Assembly: GCA_937927895.1 (NCBI GenBank)
Contig: CALGKA010000018.1
Span: 1-64,000 of the forward strand
From: an uncultured Granulosicoccaceae bacterium
GTDB lineage: Bacteria > Pseudomonadota > Gammaproteobacteria > Granulosicoccales > Granulosicoccaceae
Length of the DNA stretch: 64,000 nucleotides
Direction of reading: 5' to 3'
Shown here: positions 27,129 to 37,731 of the stretch, piece after piece
Layout of the letters: every line of letters begins with the position of its first letter
Numbering within the stretch: the first letter of the stretch is position 1
The notes under the pieces: model-generated
What the model saw: the letters and a program-made list of their open reading frames with translations, nothing else
What the model was told of the DNA's origin: nothing
Databases searched by the model: none
Made by a program: the position numbers and the translations under genes

Positions 27129-28655
27129 GTGCGCCGAACCCTATGGCCTACACAACTTTGTCTACCTATGTATATGCAACTTTTATCTTCCTCCGTTCGA
27201 ATACTTAGTGCAATAGCGATGGCTTGCGCACTGATATCGTGTGGCGAGAGCACCATTAGCCTGCCAGCTGAATTTCCCGAGCCTACAGAAAGTCAGGCTG
27301 AAACACGTGACACCGATGACCGGCCGAATATCATTGTGGTGTTTACTGATGATCAAGGTTATGCCGATCTAAGCGCGCAAGGTGTGCTGGGCGATATTGT
27401 CACCCCACATTTGGATCAGTTGGCAGCAGACGGTGCAAGAATGACATCCGGTTATGCAACAGCACCACAATGCACTCCATCACGAGCGGGCCTAATGACA
27501 GGTCGGTATCAACAACGCTTTGGTCTCGATGATAACCGCTATACGCCGATGCCGTTATCTGAAACCACGATTGCAGACAGACTAAAAGCCGCAGGCTACG
27601 CCACCGGCATGGTAGGCAAGTGGCATTTAGAGATTGATCAAAACTCACAAGATTATGACAACAGCACAATAACCAGCGCTGAAAGAACACCTTTCTTTCC
27701 TAATGAACGCGGCTTTGACGATGTGTACTATGGCTATAGGAATACGTGGTGGACGACCTTCGACTTAGAAGGCAACACCCTGCCACCCAAGCACCGAAAA
27801 AACACTGACTATCGATTAGATGCATCAACCGATGCGGGCATTGCATTTATAGAACGGCATAAGCAACATCCGTTTTTTCTATACCTTGCGTACTTTGCAC
27901 CGCACGTACCGCTTGAAGCAACTGATGATTACCTCGCAAGATTCCCCAATGCTGCTGAAACTCGAAGAAAGTATGGCTTAGCAATGATGTCTGCCATTGA
28001 CGATGGCATTGGCCGGATAAGAGAAAAACTTGCTGCTGATCAATTGAGTGACAACACAATGATCTTTTTTATCAGTGACAACGGTGCACCGCTCGGCATA
28101 CACAAATTAGACTTACCAATTGACAACAATGGCGGCGCATGGGATGGCTCACTAAACGACCCTATGGTAGGTGAAAAAGGCATGCTTTCAGAAGGAGGCA
28201 TACGCGTCCCTTATATTGTTACCTGGCCGGGTAAGATACCCACCGGTATTGTTTCAGATACGCCCGTCACCACACTTGATGTAGCAAGCACAAGCATGGC
28301 TGCAGCTGGGCTTGAAATTCCCACGGAATTAGATGGCGCTGATCTGCTGCCAGAACTAAGCGGCGATGCCATGCTTGAAGAACGTTCAATTTACTGGCGC
28401 TTCTGGAATCAGGCGGCCATTCGTAAAGGCGAATGGAAGTATCTTAAGGCTGGCTCTGACTATGAGTTTCTGTTTAACATGAACACACCCACGCCAGAGA
28501 CGGAAAACGTTCTAGATGCATACCCGGGCATTGCTGAAGAATTACGCCAGGACCTAAACAGCTGGTCGCAGGAACTCCAACGCCCGGGTTTGTCAGACGT
28601 ACCACTCAACAATCAGGAAGAAGACTGGTACAACCATTACTTTCCTGCAAACTAG
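27129..28655 (+). CDS. sulfatase (arylsulfatase-like)
   Basis: NIIVVFTDDQGYADLS, APQCTPSRAGLMTGRYQQRFG (Cys-type CxxSR signature), GKWHLE. Confidence 0.93.
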   Translation: MRRTLWPTQLCLPMYMQLLSSSVRILSAIAMACALISCGESTISLPAEFPEPTESQAETRDTDDRPNIIVVFTDDQGYADLSAQGVLGDIVTPHLDQLAADGARMTSGYATAPQCTPSRAGLMTGRYQQRFGLDDNRYTPMPLSETTIADRLKAAGYATGMVGKWHLEIDQNSQDYDNSTITSAERTPFFPNERGFDDVYYGYRNTWWTTFDLEGNTLPPKHRKNTDYRLDASTDAGIAFIERHKQHPFFLYLAYFAPHVPLEATDDYLARFPNAAETRRKYGLAMMSAIDDGIGRIREKLAADQLSDNTMIFFISDNGAPLGIHKLDLPIDNNGGAWDGSLNDPMVGEKGMLSEGGIRVPYIVTWPGKIPTGIVSDTPVTTLDVASTSMAAAGLEIPTELDGADLLPELSGDAMLEERSIYWRFWNQAAIRKGEWKYLKAGSDYEFLFNMNTPTPETENVLDAYPGIAEELRQDLNSWSQELQRPGLSDVPLNNQEEDWYNHYFPAN

Positions 28656-29233
28656 ACGTAGTTAGACACGCGCTCTAGATAACCGAATACATATTTGGCA
28701 TAGCTCCATCGCACTTGCAGTTGAAATACCGGTGTGTCTGCATGGTTAGACATTAATACCGTCGCACTGCCATAGCGCGTTTGGGTGCACTGACCGACTC
28801 TGAACTGCGACGGATGCACATCAAACGGTGTGCCGCTTGCGATCACATCACGCACCTTAGAGCCACTAAGCTTTAACACCGTGTAGTAATCACTAAGGTC
28901 AACAGCCGCGGTGCCGGGCATTGAACACCATTTTTCTATAACGCTGCCTGGATCACTATTGGTATAAAGCAAACGCTCGTCGGGGCCTAACCAAAATAGT
29001 GTATTGGCATTGTTATGCATATAGGTATTGGTTTCTAACTGACAGTCGTCTGTACCAAGCAACCCTGTTAAAGCTGCATTGCAGGCTTGCGATTCAAAAT
29101 CACCACGTAGGTTAATTTTGTTTATATAAGGCAGTTCTTCCACCTTAAAACCATCGGTATCAAGTGTCGTTATTTTCAACGGAGTTTCTTTGATCGGATT
29201 AACCACGAACACGTACTCCTTCAACATCAACAA
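28652..29233 (-). CDS. soxG: sarcosine oxidase subunit gamma
   Basis: Position after the alpha subunit; LFWLGPDERLL, AVDLSDYYTVLKLSGSKVRDVIASGTPFDVH. Confidence 0.88.
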   Translation of the reverse strand: MLMLKEYVFVVNPIKETPLKITTLDTDGFKVEELPYINKINLRGDFESQACNAALTGLLGTDDCQLETNTYMHNNANTLFWLGPDERLLYTNSDPGSVIEKWCSMPGTAAVDLSDYYTVLKLSGSKVRDVIASGTPFDVHPSQFRVGQCTQTRYGSATVLMSNHADTPVFQLQVRWSYAKYVFGYLERVSNYV

Positions 29234-32216
29234 ACACGGTATCTGAAACGGTAGCCTTTATGACATCGCCGTTCATCAGACACAGAGTCACCACGTCACC
29301 TTTGCGGTTTATTCCGTCTTGCAGTAGAGCAAGTGCTATGGAACGCCCGGCATTGGGACTCATATAACTAGAGGTAACATGCCCAATGGTTGGCATTGGT
29401 GGCGCTTCTAAAACTTCCGACACAATATGCGCACCCTCTGGCAATACCACGGTAGGATCTTCAGTCAATAGGCCCACCAGTTGCGGCCGACCTTCCCGCT
29501 TAGTATCAACACGCTCTTGAGCACGATTACCTAAATATTCTTCTTTGGTTTTCGAAACGATCCAATCCATGTCCATATCATGCGGGGTCACGGTGCCGTC
29601 GGTATCTTGTCCGACAATGATAAAACCTTTTTCCGCGCGCAATACGTGCATGGTCTCTGTACCGTATGGACAAAGATCGTACTTTTTACCCGCCTCTGCC
29701 AGGGCTTCAATTAAGTGTTTGCCATAACGCGCCGGCACATTGATCTCGTATGAGACTTCGCCCGTAAAACTAATTCTGAACACCCTTGCCGGAACTCCTG
29801 CAACAGTGCCCTCTCGCATGGTCATAAAAGGAAACGCTTCTTTATCTAAATCTATGTCGGTGATACTTTGCAGCAACTCGCGTGCTTTAGGACCATTGAG
29901 CGCCATTACCGCCCATTGTTCGGTAACACTAGTGCAATAGACTTCCCATTCAGGCCATTCGGTTTGCAACCATTCTTCAAGCCAACTCATGACACGTGCT
30001 GCACCACCGGTGGTGGTGGTCATGTGATAGTGGTTTTCACCAAGACGCGTGGTGACACCATCGTCAAAGATCATACCGTGTTCATTTAACATTAGGCCGT
30101 AACGGCACGAACCAATAGCAAGTTTTTGCCAGTTGTTGGTATAAACCATCTCAATAAGCTTAAGAGCATCTTTACCTTGAATGTCTATCTTGCCGAGTGT
30201 CGAAGCATCTAACATTCCGACTGACTCTCTTACCGCCAACGTTTCACGCTGTACTGCGGAATGCATATCTTCACCGTCTTTCGGGTAATACCATGCACGC
30301 TTCCAGTCACCGACATCTTCAAACTTAGCACCGTTCGCAACATGCCATTCATGCATAGGCGTCTGCCGCTCTTGAATAAACAACTCACGAGACTCTTGAC
30401 CACCTACAGCACCTAGAGTCAAAGGCGTATACGGTGGCCTGAATGTGGTGGTACCTACTTCTGGTATGGAGACACCTTGAATGTTGGCCATTATGGCAAG
30501 TGCGTTTAGGTTAGAGGTCTTTCCTTGATCAGTTGCCATGCCTGTTGTGGTATAGCGCTTGAGGTGCTCAACCGATAAAAACCCTTCACGAGCCGCAAGA
30601 TGTATGTCTGCAGCTGTAACATCATTTTGAAAATCGTGAAAATGCTTGGCACTACCCTCACCTACCGGGTGCGTGGTTGGCACTAACCAAATCGGCGAGA
30701 TATCACCCAATGGAATTTCACTAACATTTAAATTCGAAATGCTTGGTGCAGATGCAGACAAACCACAGCGCTGTGCTGCATCAAGGCCTGCTTTAATACC
30801 TTCCGTAATACACGTATCTGTATCAAAGCTACCATTACAGCTACCGGCTGAGATATTAGGACAAGATTTTTTCTGACGATTATCATCGGGAATAAAGCCT
30901 GCAATCTCATCTACGTACTTAAGCTTGCCACCGCTCTGACTGACCATATGACAAGAAGGTGTCCAACCACCGGAGTTTGCAACAATGCTGCAGCTAATTT
31001 CCCACGCTTGACCTTGAAGAGAATCGCCATCGGCTGACAACTCCATAATACGTACCGCTGTAACCCCCTTAGCACCTTGCACAGAACTTATCGCGTGACC
31101 TTCAAACAATCGAATATTGTTTTGCTCAAGCCGCGCTTTGACTGCAGGGTCAACCGATGAACGAGTATCTACCACCGTTACAACTGCACCATTATCAGAT
31201 GCATCTAAGGCCACTTGATAGGCACTGTCGTTATTGGTGAACACAACGATATCTTTACCGGGCAGCGCTCCGTATTGATTAATATAAGTACCGACTGCAT
31301 TGGCTAACATCACACCCGGTCTGTCGTTGTCTGCAAATACCAATGGTCTTTCAATAGAACCTGCGGCAATTACCACCTGCTTTGCACGAATTTTCCAGAA
31401 CCGTTGCCGTGGCAATGATCCACCGTTACCCGGACCTAAGTGATCAGTGACTTTTTCAAGTGCGGTTATATAGTTGTAGTCATAGTAGCCGGTTGCGGTT
31501 GTACGTGTTAAGACCCGCACATTTTCATTGCGCTCAAGCTCTTGCATGGAGTTCTTTACAAACTCTAGTGCGGCTGTATTTTTCGATGTACCTAATAGAG
31601 AACCACCGGGTTCACTGCCTTCATCAAGTAACATTACTCTGGCACCACTACCGGCCGCCATTGTGGCTGCAGCAAGACCAGCAGGCCCCGCTCCTATAAC
31701 CAGTACATCACAATGTGCGTAGGTTCCATGATAAACATCGGGATCATTTTCAACCGGGCTTACCCCAAGACCTGCAGCTTTACGAATAAACTTTTCATAA
31801 GTCATCCACATGGAGGCGGGCCACATAAATGTTTTATAGTAAAAACCCGCCGGCAGAAAACGCGCAACCAGCGAATTAACACCGCCAACATCAAAATTTA
31901 AGCTTGGCCAACGATTTTGCGATGAAGCCACCAAGCCGTCATACAGTTCAACGCATGTGGCTCGGGTATTTGGTTCAGTGTACGGGCCTGTCTCAAGCTG
32001 CATTAATGCATTGGGCTCTTCTGAGCCTGCTGCTATAAGACCACGCGGCCTATGATACTTAAAGCTTCGACCTAACAACCGCACGCCATTGGCGACTAAG
32101 GCAGACGCTAGCGTATCGCCTTGATAACCTGTGTATTGCTTACCATCAAAGGTAAACGTTAACGGTTTACTGCGATCTATACGACCGCCGTTATCTAACC
32201 TGTTTGATTGAGTCAT
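29199..32216 (-). CDS. soxA: sarcosine oxidase subunit alpha
   Basis: 1005 aa; N-terminal GGRIDRSKPLTFTFDGKQYTGYQGDTLASALVANG, FAD domain, C-terminal GcvT-like domain. Confidence 0.95.
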   Translation of the reverse strand: MTQSNRLDNGGRIDRSKPLTFTFDGKQYTGYQGDTLASALVANGVRLLGRSFKYHRPRGLIAAGSEEPNALMQLETGPYTEPNTRATCVELYDGLVASSQNRWPSLNFDVGGVNSLVARFLPAGFYYKTFMWPASMWMTYEKFIRKAAGLGVSPVENDPDVYHGTYAHCDVLVIGAGPAGLAAATMAAGSGARVMLLDEGSEPGGSLLGTSKNTAALEFVKNSMQELERNENVRVLTRTTATGYYDYNYITALEKVTDHLGPGNGGSLPRQRFWKIRAKQVVIAAGSIERPLVFADNDRPGVMLANAVGTYINQYGALPGKDIVVFTNNDSAYQVALDASDNGAVVTVVDTRSSVDPAVKARLEQNNIRLFEGHAISSVQGAKGVTAVRIMELSADGDSLQGQAWEISCSIVANSGGWTPSCHMVSQSGGKLKYVDEIAGFIPDDNRQKKSCPNISAGSCNGSFDTDTCITEGIKAGLDAAQRCGLSASAPSISNLNVSEIPLGDISPIWLVPTTHPVGEGSAKHFHDFQNDVTAADIHLAAREGFLSVEHLKRYTTTGMATDQGKTSNLNALAIMANIQGVSIPEVGTTTFRPPYTPLTLGAVGGQESRELFIQERQTPMHEWHVANGAKFEDVGDWKRAWYYPKDGEDMHSAVQRETLAVRESVGMLDASTLGKIDIQGKDALKLIEMVYTNNWQKLAIGSCRYGLMLNEHGMIFDDGVTTRLGENHYHMTTTTGGAARVMSWLEEWLQTEWPEWEVYCTSVTEQWAVMALNGPKARELLQSITDIDLDKEAFPFMTMREGTVAGVPARVFRISFTGEVSYEINVPARYGKHLIEALAEAGKKYDLCPYGTETMHVLRAEKGFIIVGQDTDGTVTPHDMDMDWIVSKTKEEYLGNRAQERVDTKREGRPQLVGLLTEDPTVVLPEGAHIVSEVLEAPPMPTIGHVTSSYMSPNAGRSIALALLQDGINRKGDVVTLCLMNGDVIKATVSDTVFVDVEGVRVRG

Positions 32217-32506
32217 GATTGGCCCCCTTCAGGGATGGGCGGCCTTGGATCTTCAATTTTATAAGTGGCTACAAATTCATCAGTCACGGTATGGCGCAGG
32301 GCATTAAACCATCGTCTGCAGCCGTGTACATGCAACCATCGCTCACGATGATACCCTTTCGGGTTACTGCGAAAAAATACGTATTCACCCCATTCATCGT
32401 CTGTTAGTTTGGCAGTTTCTGTCGGGCGGGGTATATGCGCTTCACCATGACAAGAAAATTCAGTCTGGTCGCGATCACCGCAGTACGGGCAATTAACAAT
32501 AAACAT
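32213..32506 (-). CDS. soxD: sarcosine oxidase subunit delta
   Basis: CPYCGDRDQTEFSCHGEAHIPRP zinc-type N-terminus. Confidence 0.95.
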   Translation of the reverse strand: MFIVNCPYCGDRDQTEFSCHGEAHIPRPTETAKLTDDEWGEYVFFRSNPKGYHRERWLHVHGCRRWFNALRHTVTDEFVATYKIEDPRPPIPEGGQS

Positions 32507-32517
32507 AATAGTTCTAC

Positions 32518-33762
32518 TTAGTGAGCCACCGCAGCTGCGGCGCCCTCATCAATAAGCGCACCGCTATTGAAGCGATCAATCGAGAACGGGGCTGCTATTT
32601 CATTCATTTCGCCTGCAGCTATTGAATGTGCAAACGCATGACCACTACCAGGTGTTGCCTTAAAGCCGCCCGTTCCCCAGCCACAATTAAAGTAGAGGTT
32701 CTTAACGGGAGTTTTTGAAAGGATTGGTGAACGGTCAACTGTAACATCGACAATACCCGCCCACTGACGCAACATGCGAAGGCGCGAGAAAATCGGGAAT
32801 AACTCACACAGTGGACCAACTGTATGTTCAATTAGATCAAAGCTACCACGCTGCGAATAAGAGTTATAAGCATCAGAACCAGAGCCTACTACTAGCTCAC
32901 CCTTATCGGACTGACTAACGTATACGTGTATGCCATTAGACATAACTACGCAATCAATAATGGGTTTGATCGGCTCAGAGACAAGCGCTTGTAGCGGGTA
33001 ACACTCGAGCGGTAATTTAAATCCCGCCATCTCCGCGATTACACTGCTATGGCCTGCTGCAACAGAGCCAACTTTACCTGCGCCAATAAACCCGCGACTG
33101 GTATCAACACCCACTACTGCATTGTTTTCTACGCGAACACCTGTGACTTCGCAGTTTTGAATGATATCAACGCCTGCGGCATCGGCACCGCGCGCATAAC
33201 CCCACGCTACAGCATCGTGGCGTGCTGTACCGCCACGCTTTTGCAGTAAGCCACCCATCACAGGGTAACGACAGTTAAGGTTAATAATCGGCAGCATTTC
33301 TTTCACCTGTTCTGGTGTTAGAAACTCTGAGTCGATACCGTTTAGATGAATGGCATTGCCACGGCGACCGATCTCTTGCATATCGTGCACGCTGTGCGCC
33401 AGGTGCAGCAAACCGCGCTGTGAAAACATCACATTGTAGTTAAGCTCTTGCGATAAGCCTTCCCATAACTTCATAGCACTTTCGTACATTCCCGCGGACT
33501 CATCAAGCAAGTAGTTAGAACGCACTATGGTTGTGTTACGACCTGTATTACCACCACCAAGCCAACCCTTCTCTATAACGGCAACATTGGTGATGCCACA
33601 TTGGGTCGCTAAGTAATAGGCTGTAGCCAGACCATGACCACCACCGCCGATAATCACAACATCGTAGTGTTTTTTGGGATCAGGGCTACGCCAAACGCGC
33701 TGCCAGTTACGATGGTAAGACATCGCATTACGGGCAAGCGAAAACAGTGAATATGCTTTCAT
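32518..33762 (-). CDS. soxB: sarcosine oxidase subunit beta
   Basis: [35 protein letters not shown]. Confidence 0.95.
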   Translation of the reverse strand: MKAYSLFSLARNAMSYHRNWQRVWRSPDPKKHYDVVIIGGGGHGLATAYYLATQCGITNVAVIEKGWLGGGNTGRNTTIVRSNYLLDESAGMYESAMKLWEGLSQELNYNVMFSQRGLLHLAHSVHDMQEIGRRGNAIHLNGIDSEFLTPEQVKEMLPIINLNCRYPVMGGLLQKRGGTARHDAVAWGYARGADAAGVDIIQNCEVTGVRVENNAVVGVDTSRGFIGAGKVGSVAAGHSSVIAEMAGFKLPLECYPLQALVSEPIKPIIDCVVMSNGIHVYVSQSDKGELVVGSGSDAYNSYSQRGSFDLIEHTVGPLCELFPIFSRLRMLRQWAGIVDVTVDRSPILSKTPVKNLYFNCGWGTGGFKATPGSGHAFAHSIAAGEMNEIAAPFSIDRFNSGALIDEGAAAAVAH

Positions 33763-33907
33763 AGAAGTTTCTTTATGGGTCCAACGGGAGCCGGTCTACC
33801 GACCGTGCATCGTCGTTAAATTTGGGCAACTGCGGTGTTCCCAAAACGACTCAAACACCGCAGAACTACAATATAACACCACAATATGCCAGTAGAGGCA
33901 CCAGCAG

Positions 33908-34897
33908 TTAGGTAGGCGTGACTCCACGCAGCCTTTCGCCACGGCGACGGATCAACTCAAGCGTTGCAAGAAGCGCTATAGAGATGACAACCAAAATGGT
34001 AGCAACCGCCAGTATGGTAGGTGAAATTTGCTCACGAATACCAGAGAACATCTGGCGCGGAATGGTTCGCTGCTCAACTGATGCCATGGCAATCACCACG
34101 ACGACTTCATCAAATGAAGTAATGAAAGCAAACAATGCCCCCGAAATAACACCCGGTAATATGAGCGGCATTTGCACTTTAAAGAAGGTCCGCAATGGGG
34201 TTGCACCCATACCATATGCGGCACGCACCAAGCTTTGATCAAAACCGACCAATGTGGCGGTAACGGTAATAATTACGAATGGGGTGCCCAACACAGCGTG
34301 AGAAAGTATGACCCCTAAGTGGGTGTAGACTAACTCAAAATTTTCAAGCTTTTGCCCTATCCATGCAAACAGACCACCAAACTCAGCCATCCATGCACCG
34401 AAGCGATTAAACAGCCTTGCGCCATCACTAAAGCCACGAAATATACCAGCACCCGTAATAACCAACGGTACGATCATGGGTGAAATTAGCAACGCCATAA
34501 GTTTCTTTTTATAGGGCATTTCAGATCGGCTTAAGCCAACCGCTGCCAAGGTACCTAATACTGTTGCTATTACTGTTGCAAAGAAGCCTATAAAAAAACT
34601 ATTACGCATGGAACGTATCCATTGCGCATTGTTCCATGCATCACTCCACCAACCGGTTAGGCGATCCGGGTTGGCCATGCCATTGGTTAAGATATCTCTG
34701 TAGTGACGCAGCGAGAAAGCATCCGGGTCAAGACCCAACATGCCGGGTGTAAAAGAGAAATAGTTTTCTGCATTAAAACTTAACGGCAGAACTATAAGGA
34801 TGGGTGAGATCAAAAACAGAAAGATCAAACCACAGATAAAACGAAACGTGTAATACCAAAGACGCTCGCCCCATCCTGCATATGCTGGTAGTGCCAT
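33908..34897 (-). CDS. ABC transporter permease (PotC-like)
   Basis: Binding-protein-dependent permease; EAA-like loop RAAYGMGATPLRTFFKVQMPLILPG. Confidence 0.92.
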   Translation of the reverse strand: MALPAYAGWGERLWYYTFRFICGLIFLFLISPILIVLPLSFNAENYFSFTPGMLGLDPDAFSLRHYRDILTNGMANPDRLTGWWSDAWNNAQWIRSMRNSFFIGFFATVIATVLGTLAAVGLSRSEMPYKKKLMALLISPMIVPLVITGAGIFRGFSDGARLFNRFGAWMAEFGGLFAWIGQKLENFELVYTHLGVILSHAVLGTPFVIITVTATLVGFDQSLVRAAYGMGATPLRTFFKVQMPLILPGVISGALFAFITSFDEVVVVIAMASVEQRTIPRQMFSGIREQISPTILAVATILVVISIALLATLELIRRRGERLRGVTPT

Positions 34898-34930
34898 ATC
34901 AGTGTACTGTAACGTTTAAACGGTGCGAAT

Positions 34931-35031
34931 GAGAGTTTGTCATTTGGTTCATAGCAAGGCTTGGCTCGCAGGAAATGGCCGTTCCCTTTTCAAGAGCCAT
35001 AACGCCGCTATGGACCGAATGACAAGCTCCC
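34931..35031. repeat. imperfect palindromic intergenic element inside the ABC transporter operon
   Basis: GAGAGTTTGTCATTTGGTTCATAGC (34931..) vs GCTATGGACCGAATGACAAGCTCC (35007..): about 25-bp inverted arms with few mismatches. Confidence 0.75.
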
Positions 35032-35164
35032 GCAGGGGCGTCAATTAAAATGCATCCGGAATTCATTAAAAACCCCTCACACTGAAATAAATATAAGAAC
35101 ATATTCATGCCTTGAGCACTTTGATTGATCGACTCATTTGTAGCGTTTGAATGTTGCAGTGCAC

Positions 35165-36442
35165 TTACCCCAGCTTCATGTTGTCAATGCCAACGATACG
35201 ATCGTATAGCCAATAAAAAATAAGTACGACAAACAACAATACACCACCCAGTGCAGCGGCTAAGTTCCAGTTCAGTGTCTGACGCATATGCGAGTCAATG
35301 AAGTTTGAGATCATTGATCCCTCTTGACCACCCACAAGGGCCGGCGTTATGTAATAACCAATCGCAACAATAAAAACCAATATGCCACCCGCACCAATAC
35401 CTGGAATAGTTTGCGGTGCATATACTCGCCAGAAGGCTGTCCAGTTAGACGCACCCAAACTTTTTGCAGCGCGCATATAGCTTGGTGGTATGCCCTTCAT
35501 AACGGAATAAAGCGGCAGCACCATAAAAGGCAGCAATATATGGGTCATGGCTATCAGCGTGCCGAGCTGATTATATATTAGTGAATATCGACTACCGTCA
35601 TCCGTTATGCCAAAGTACACAAGCAGGTCATTAATCACTCCCTGACTTTGTAGCATTGCAATCCATGCGGTGGTGCGCACAAGGATAGATGTCCAGAATG
35701 GCAACAGCACTAATATAAGTAGTAAATTTGAAGTTTTAGCCGGAAGCGTTGCAAGCAAGAACGCGATCGGATACCCCAGTGCCACACAAAACAGTGTCAC
35801 CAGGAATGATATTTTTAGCGTGCGTAAAAAAAGCTTAATATGAATGCGGCGTTTTTCGGCTTGTTGCTCTATAGATCCATCAGCATTGAGTTTTAAATCC
35901 ACGGCTGCGGCATAGTAGCCCGGGGTCCAGGTTCTTGAGGCGGTTTTCATGCCTTGCCAAACTCTTATGTCGGCCCATTTCTTTTTCTTGTTAATCAGAC
36001 TTTCTTTATAGGGTGCTTCGATACTATTGATACTTCGACCGGTACTGGTAAACAACGACCTTGAGCCCGGGAATTCGCGATTAACTCGAGTCGCAACCTT
36101 ACCAATGGTTTTATCAGCCTTAACGACTTTTAGATCAGTAGCCAGTGCAGCAAACATTTCTTCAGTCGGCTCTGATGAGCCATCCCAATCTTTAAGTGCG
36201 CGGGTGACTTCAGGCATTTTGCTTGAAAACGAATTATCGTAAATGCCTTGCAGTAAAAAATATGCAATAGGCAAAATAAACGAAAAGAATACAAACAACA
36301 GTAGCGGTAATACTAATAAGAACGCCCGAAACCGACTGCGAAACATCGCTTTGTCTAAGCGTTTTTTAAGCTCTGCGTCATCAATGAGAACCCCATCAAT
36401 GGTGACCGGACCTGCGGCAGAATTGTTCGCTATTGCTGTCAT
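35165..36442 (-). CDS. ABC transporter permease (PotB-like)
   Basis: EAA-like loop RAAKSLGASNWTAFWRVYAPQTIPGIGAG. Confidence 0.92.
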   Translation of the reverse strand: MTAIANNSAAGPVTIDGVLIDDAELKKRLDKAMFRSRFRAFLLVLPLLLFVFFSFILPIAYFLLQGIYDNSFSSKMPEVTRALKDWDGSSEPTEEMFAALATDLKVVKADKTIGKVATRVNREFPGSRSLFTSTGRSINSIEAPYKESLINKKKKWADIRVWQGMKTASRTWTPGYYAAAVDLKLNADGSIEQQAEKRRIHIKLFLRTLKISFLVTLFCVALGYPIAFLLATLPAKTSNLLLILVLLPFWTSILVRTTAWIAMLQSQGVINDLLVYFGITDDGSRYSLIYNQLGTLIAMTHILLPFMVLPLYSVMKGIPPSYMRAAKSLGASNWTAFWRVYAPQTIPGIGAGGILVFIVAIGYYITPALVGGQEGSMISNFIDSHMRQTLNWNLAAALGGVLLFVVLIFYWLYDRIVGIDNMKLG

Positions 36443-36467
36443 TCAGATGAGAATCTTTTGAAAGTAA

Positions 36468-36494
36468 ATCACCCCAAGGGATCCCTGGGGTGCT
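36468..36494 (-). terminator. attenuator-like hairpin between substrate-binding protein and permease genes
   Basis: CACCCCAAGGGATCCCTGGGGTG stem-loop; no long U tract. Confidence 0.5.
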
Positions 36495-36529
36495 AATACC
36501 TAATTACTTAGGCGATTTACTTGTGCTAA

Positions 36530-37657
36530 TTACTTAGCAAGCCATGCGTTGAACTGTTCGTTCAGCTGGTCTTGATTGTCAGCCCAGAACTCAAAGTTGT
36601 TCTGAAGAGCGTTAGTCAAGTTAGACGGTGCAGTTGGCATGTGGCTCGCCATTTTAAGCTCAGGCTTGTTGTGGAATGAACCAACCAACGAACCTGAAGA
36701 CTTGCGCGCAGGACCGTAAGATATCCAGCTTGCCTGTGCTGCCAGTGCTTCAGTACTTGTTGAGTACTTCATGAAGTCCATTGCCGCTTCTTTGTTTGGA
36801 GCACCTTTAGGCATAACCCAAAGATCCAGATCCCAAATTTGGCCGTCCCAAACAATTTCAAATGGCTTGTCTTCAGATGCAACGGCATTAAAGATTCGAC
36901 CGTTATAAGCAGTAGTCATTACTACTTCACCGTCAGCTAGAAGCTGTGGAGGTTGAGCGCCTGCTTCCCACCAAACCACATCACCTTTGATTGAATCAAG
37001 CTTTGCAAGTGCACGCTCAATACCTTCTTCAGTGCCAAGGACGTCATAAACTTCATCAGCTGCAACACCATCTGCCATCAAAGCCATTTCAAGGTTAGCT
37101 TTTGGGTTCTTACGTAAGCCACGCTTACCTGGGAATTTTGCAGTATCGAAGAAGTCTGCGATTGTGCTTGGTGTTCCACCTGTTACTTTGGTTGAATCAT
37201 AAGCATAGATTGTTGACCAAACAATATTGGCAACCGCGCAGTCATGAAAAGTACCGGGAAGAAAATCGTCTTTAGCTGCAGTGCCATCAGCACCTGCAGG
37301 GAAATCATCAATGCTGATGGTTTCAAGAAGCCCTTCATCACAACCACGAACAGCATCTGATAATTCTACGTCTACCAAATCCCATTTTACGTTGCCAGCT
37401 TCAACCTGTGCTTTAACTTCTGCAAGTCCACCGTTGTAGTCTTCTGAAACAACAGTGTTACCTGTCGCTGCCATCCACGGCTTATGATAAGCCTCTACCT
37501 GTGACTTGGTGTAAGCACCACCCCAAGAAACAACTGTAATTGATTCAGCAGCGTTAGCGGCACCCGCTGCTACGGCAAGACCGGCAGCAAGTAATGTAGT
37601 AACTTTATTCATCAAGTTTATCCTCGTTTTTAATAATCCGGAACACCCGGCATACAA
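36530..37657 (-). CDS. ABC transporter substrate-binding protein (spermidine/putrescine-type)
   Basis: Signal peptide; ESITVVSWGGAYTKSQVEAYHKPWMAATGN; LRKNPKANLEMALMADG. Confidence 0.92.
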   Translation of the reverse strand: MYAGCSGLLKTRINLMNKVTTLLAAGLAVAAGAANAAESITVVSWGGAYTKSQVEAYHKPWMAATGNTVVSEDYNGGLAEVKAQVEAGNVKWDLVDVELSDAVRGCDEGLLETISIDDFPAGADGTAAKDDFLPGTFHDCAVANIVWSTIYAYDSTKVTGGTPSTIADFFDTAKFPGKRGLRKNPKANLEMALMADGVAADEVYDVLGTEEGIERALAKLDSIKGDVVWWEAGAQPPQLLADGEVVMTTAYNGRIFNAVASEDKPFEIVWDGQIWDLDLWVMPKGAPNKEAAMDFMKYSTSTEALAAQASWISYGPARKSSGSLVGSFHNKPELKMASHMPTAPSNLTNALQNNFEFWADNQDQLNEQFNAWLAK

Positions 37658-37731
37658 TAAATTTTACAGCTTTCCTCAACTCTATACCTACTACTTCAAA
37701 CTGAATTTGATCTGAAGGAGTTTGAATATTA

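Noticed and set aside
34899-35108. 69-aa minus-strand ORF between the ABC permeases
   Set aside because: It spans the palindromic element and has no recognisable domain; more likely a repeat-derived open frame.
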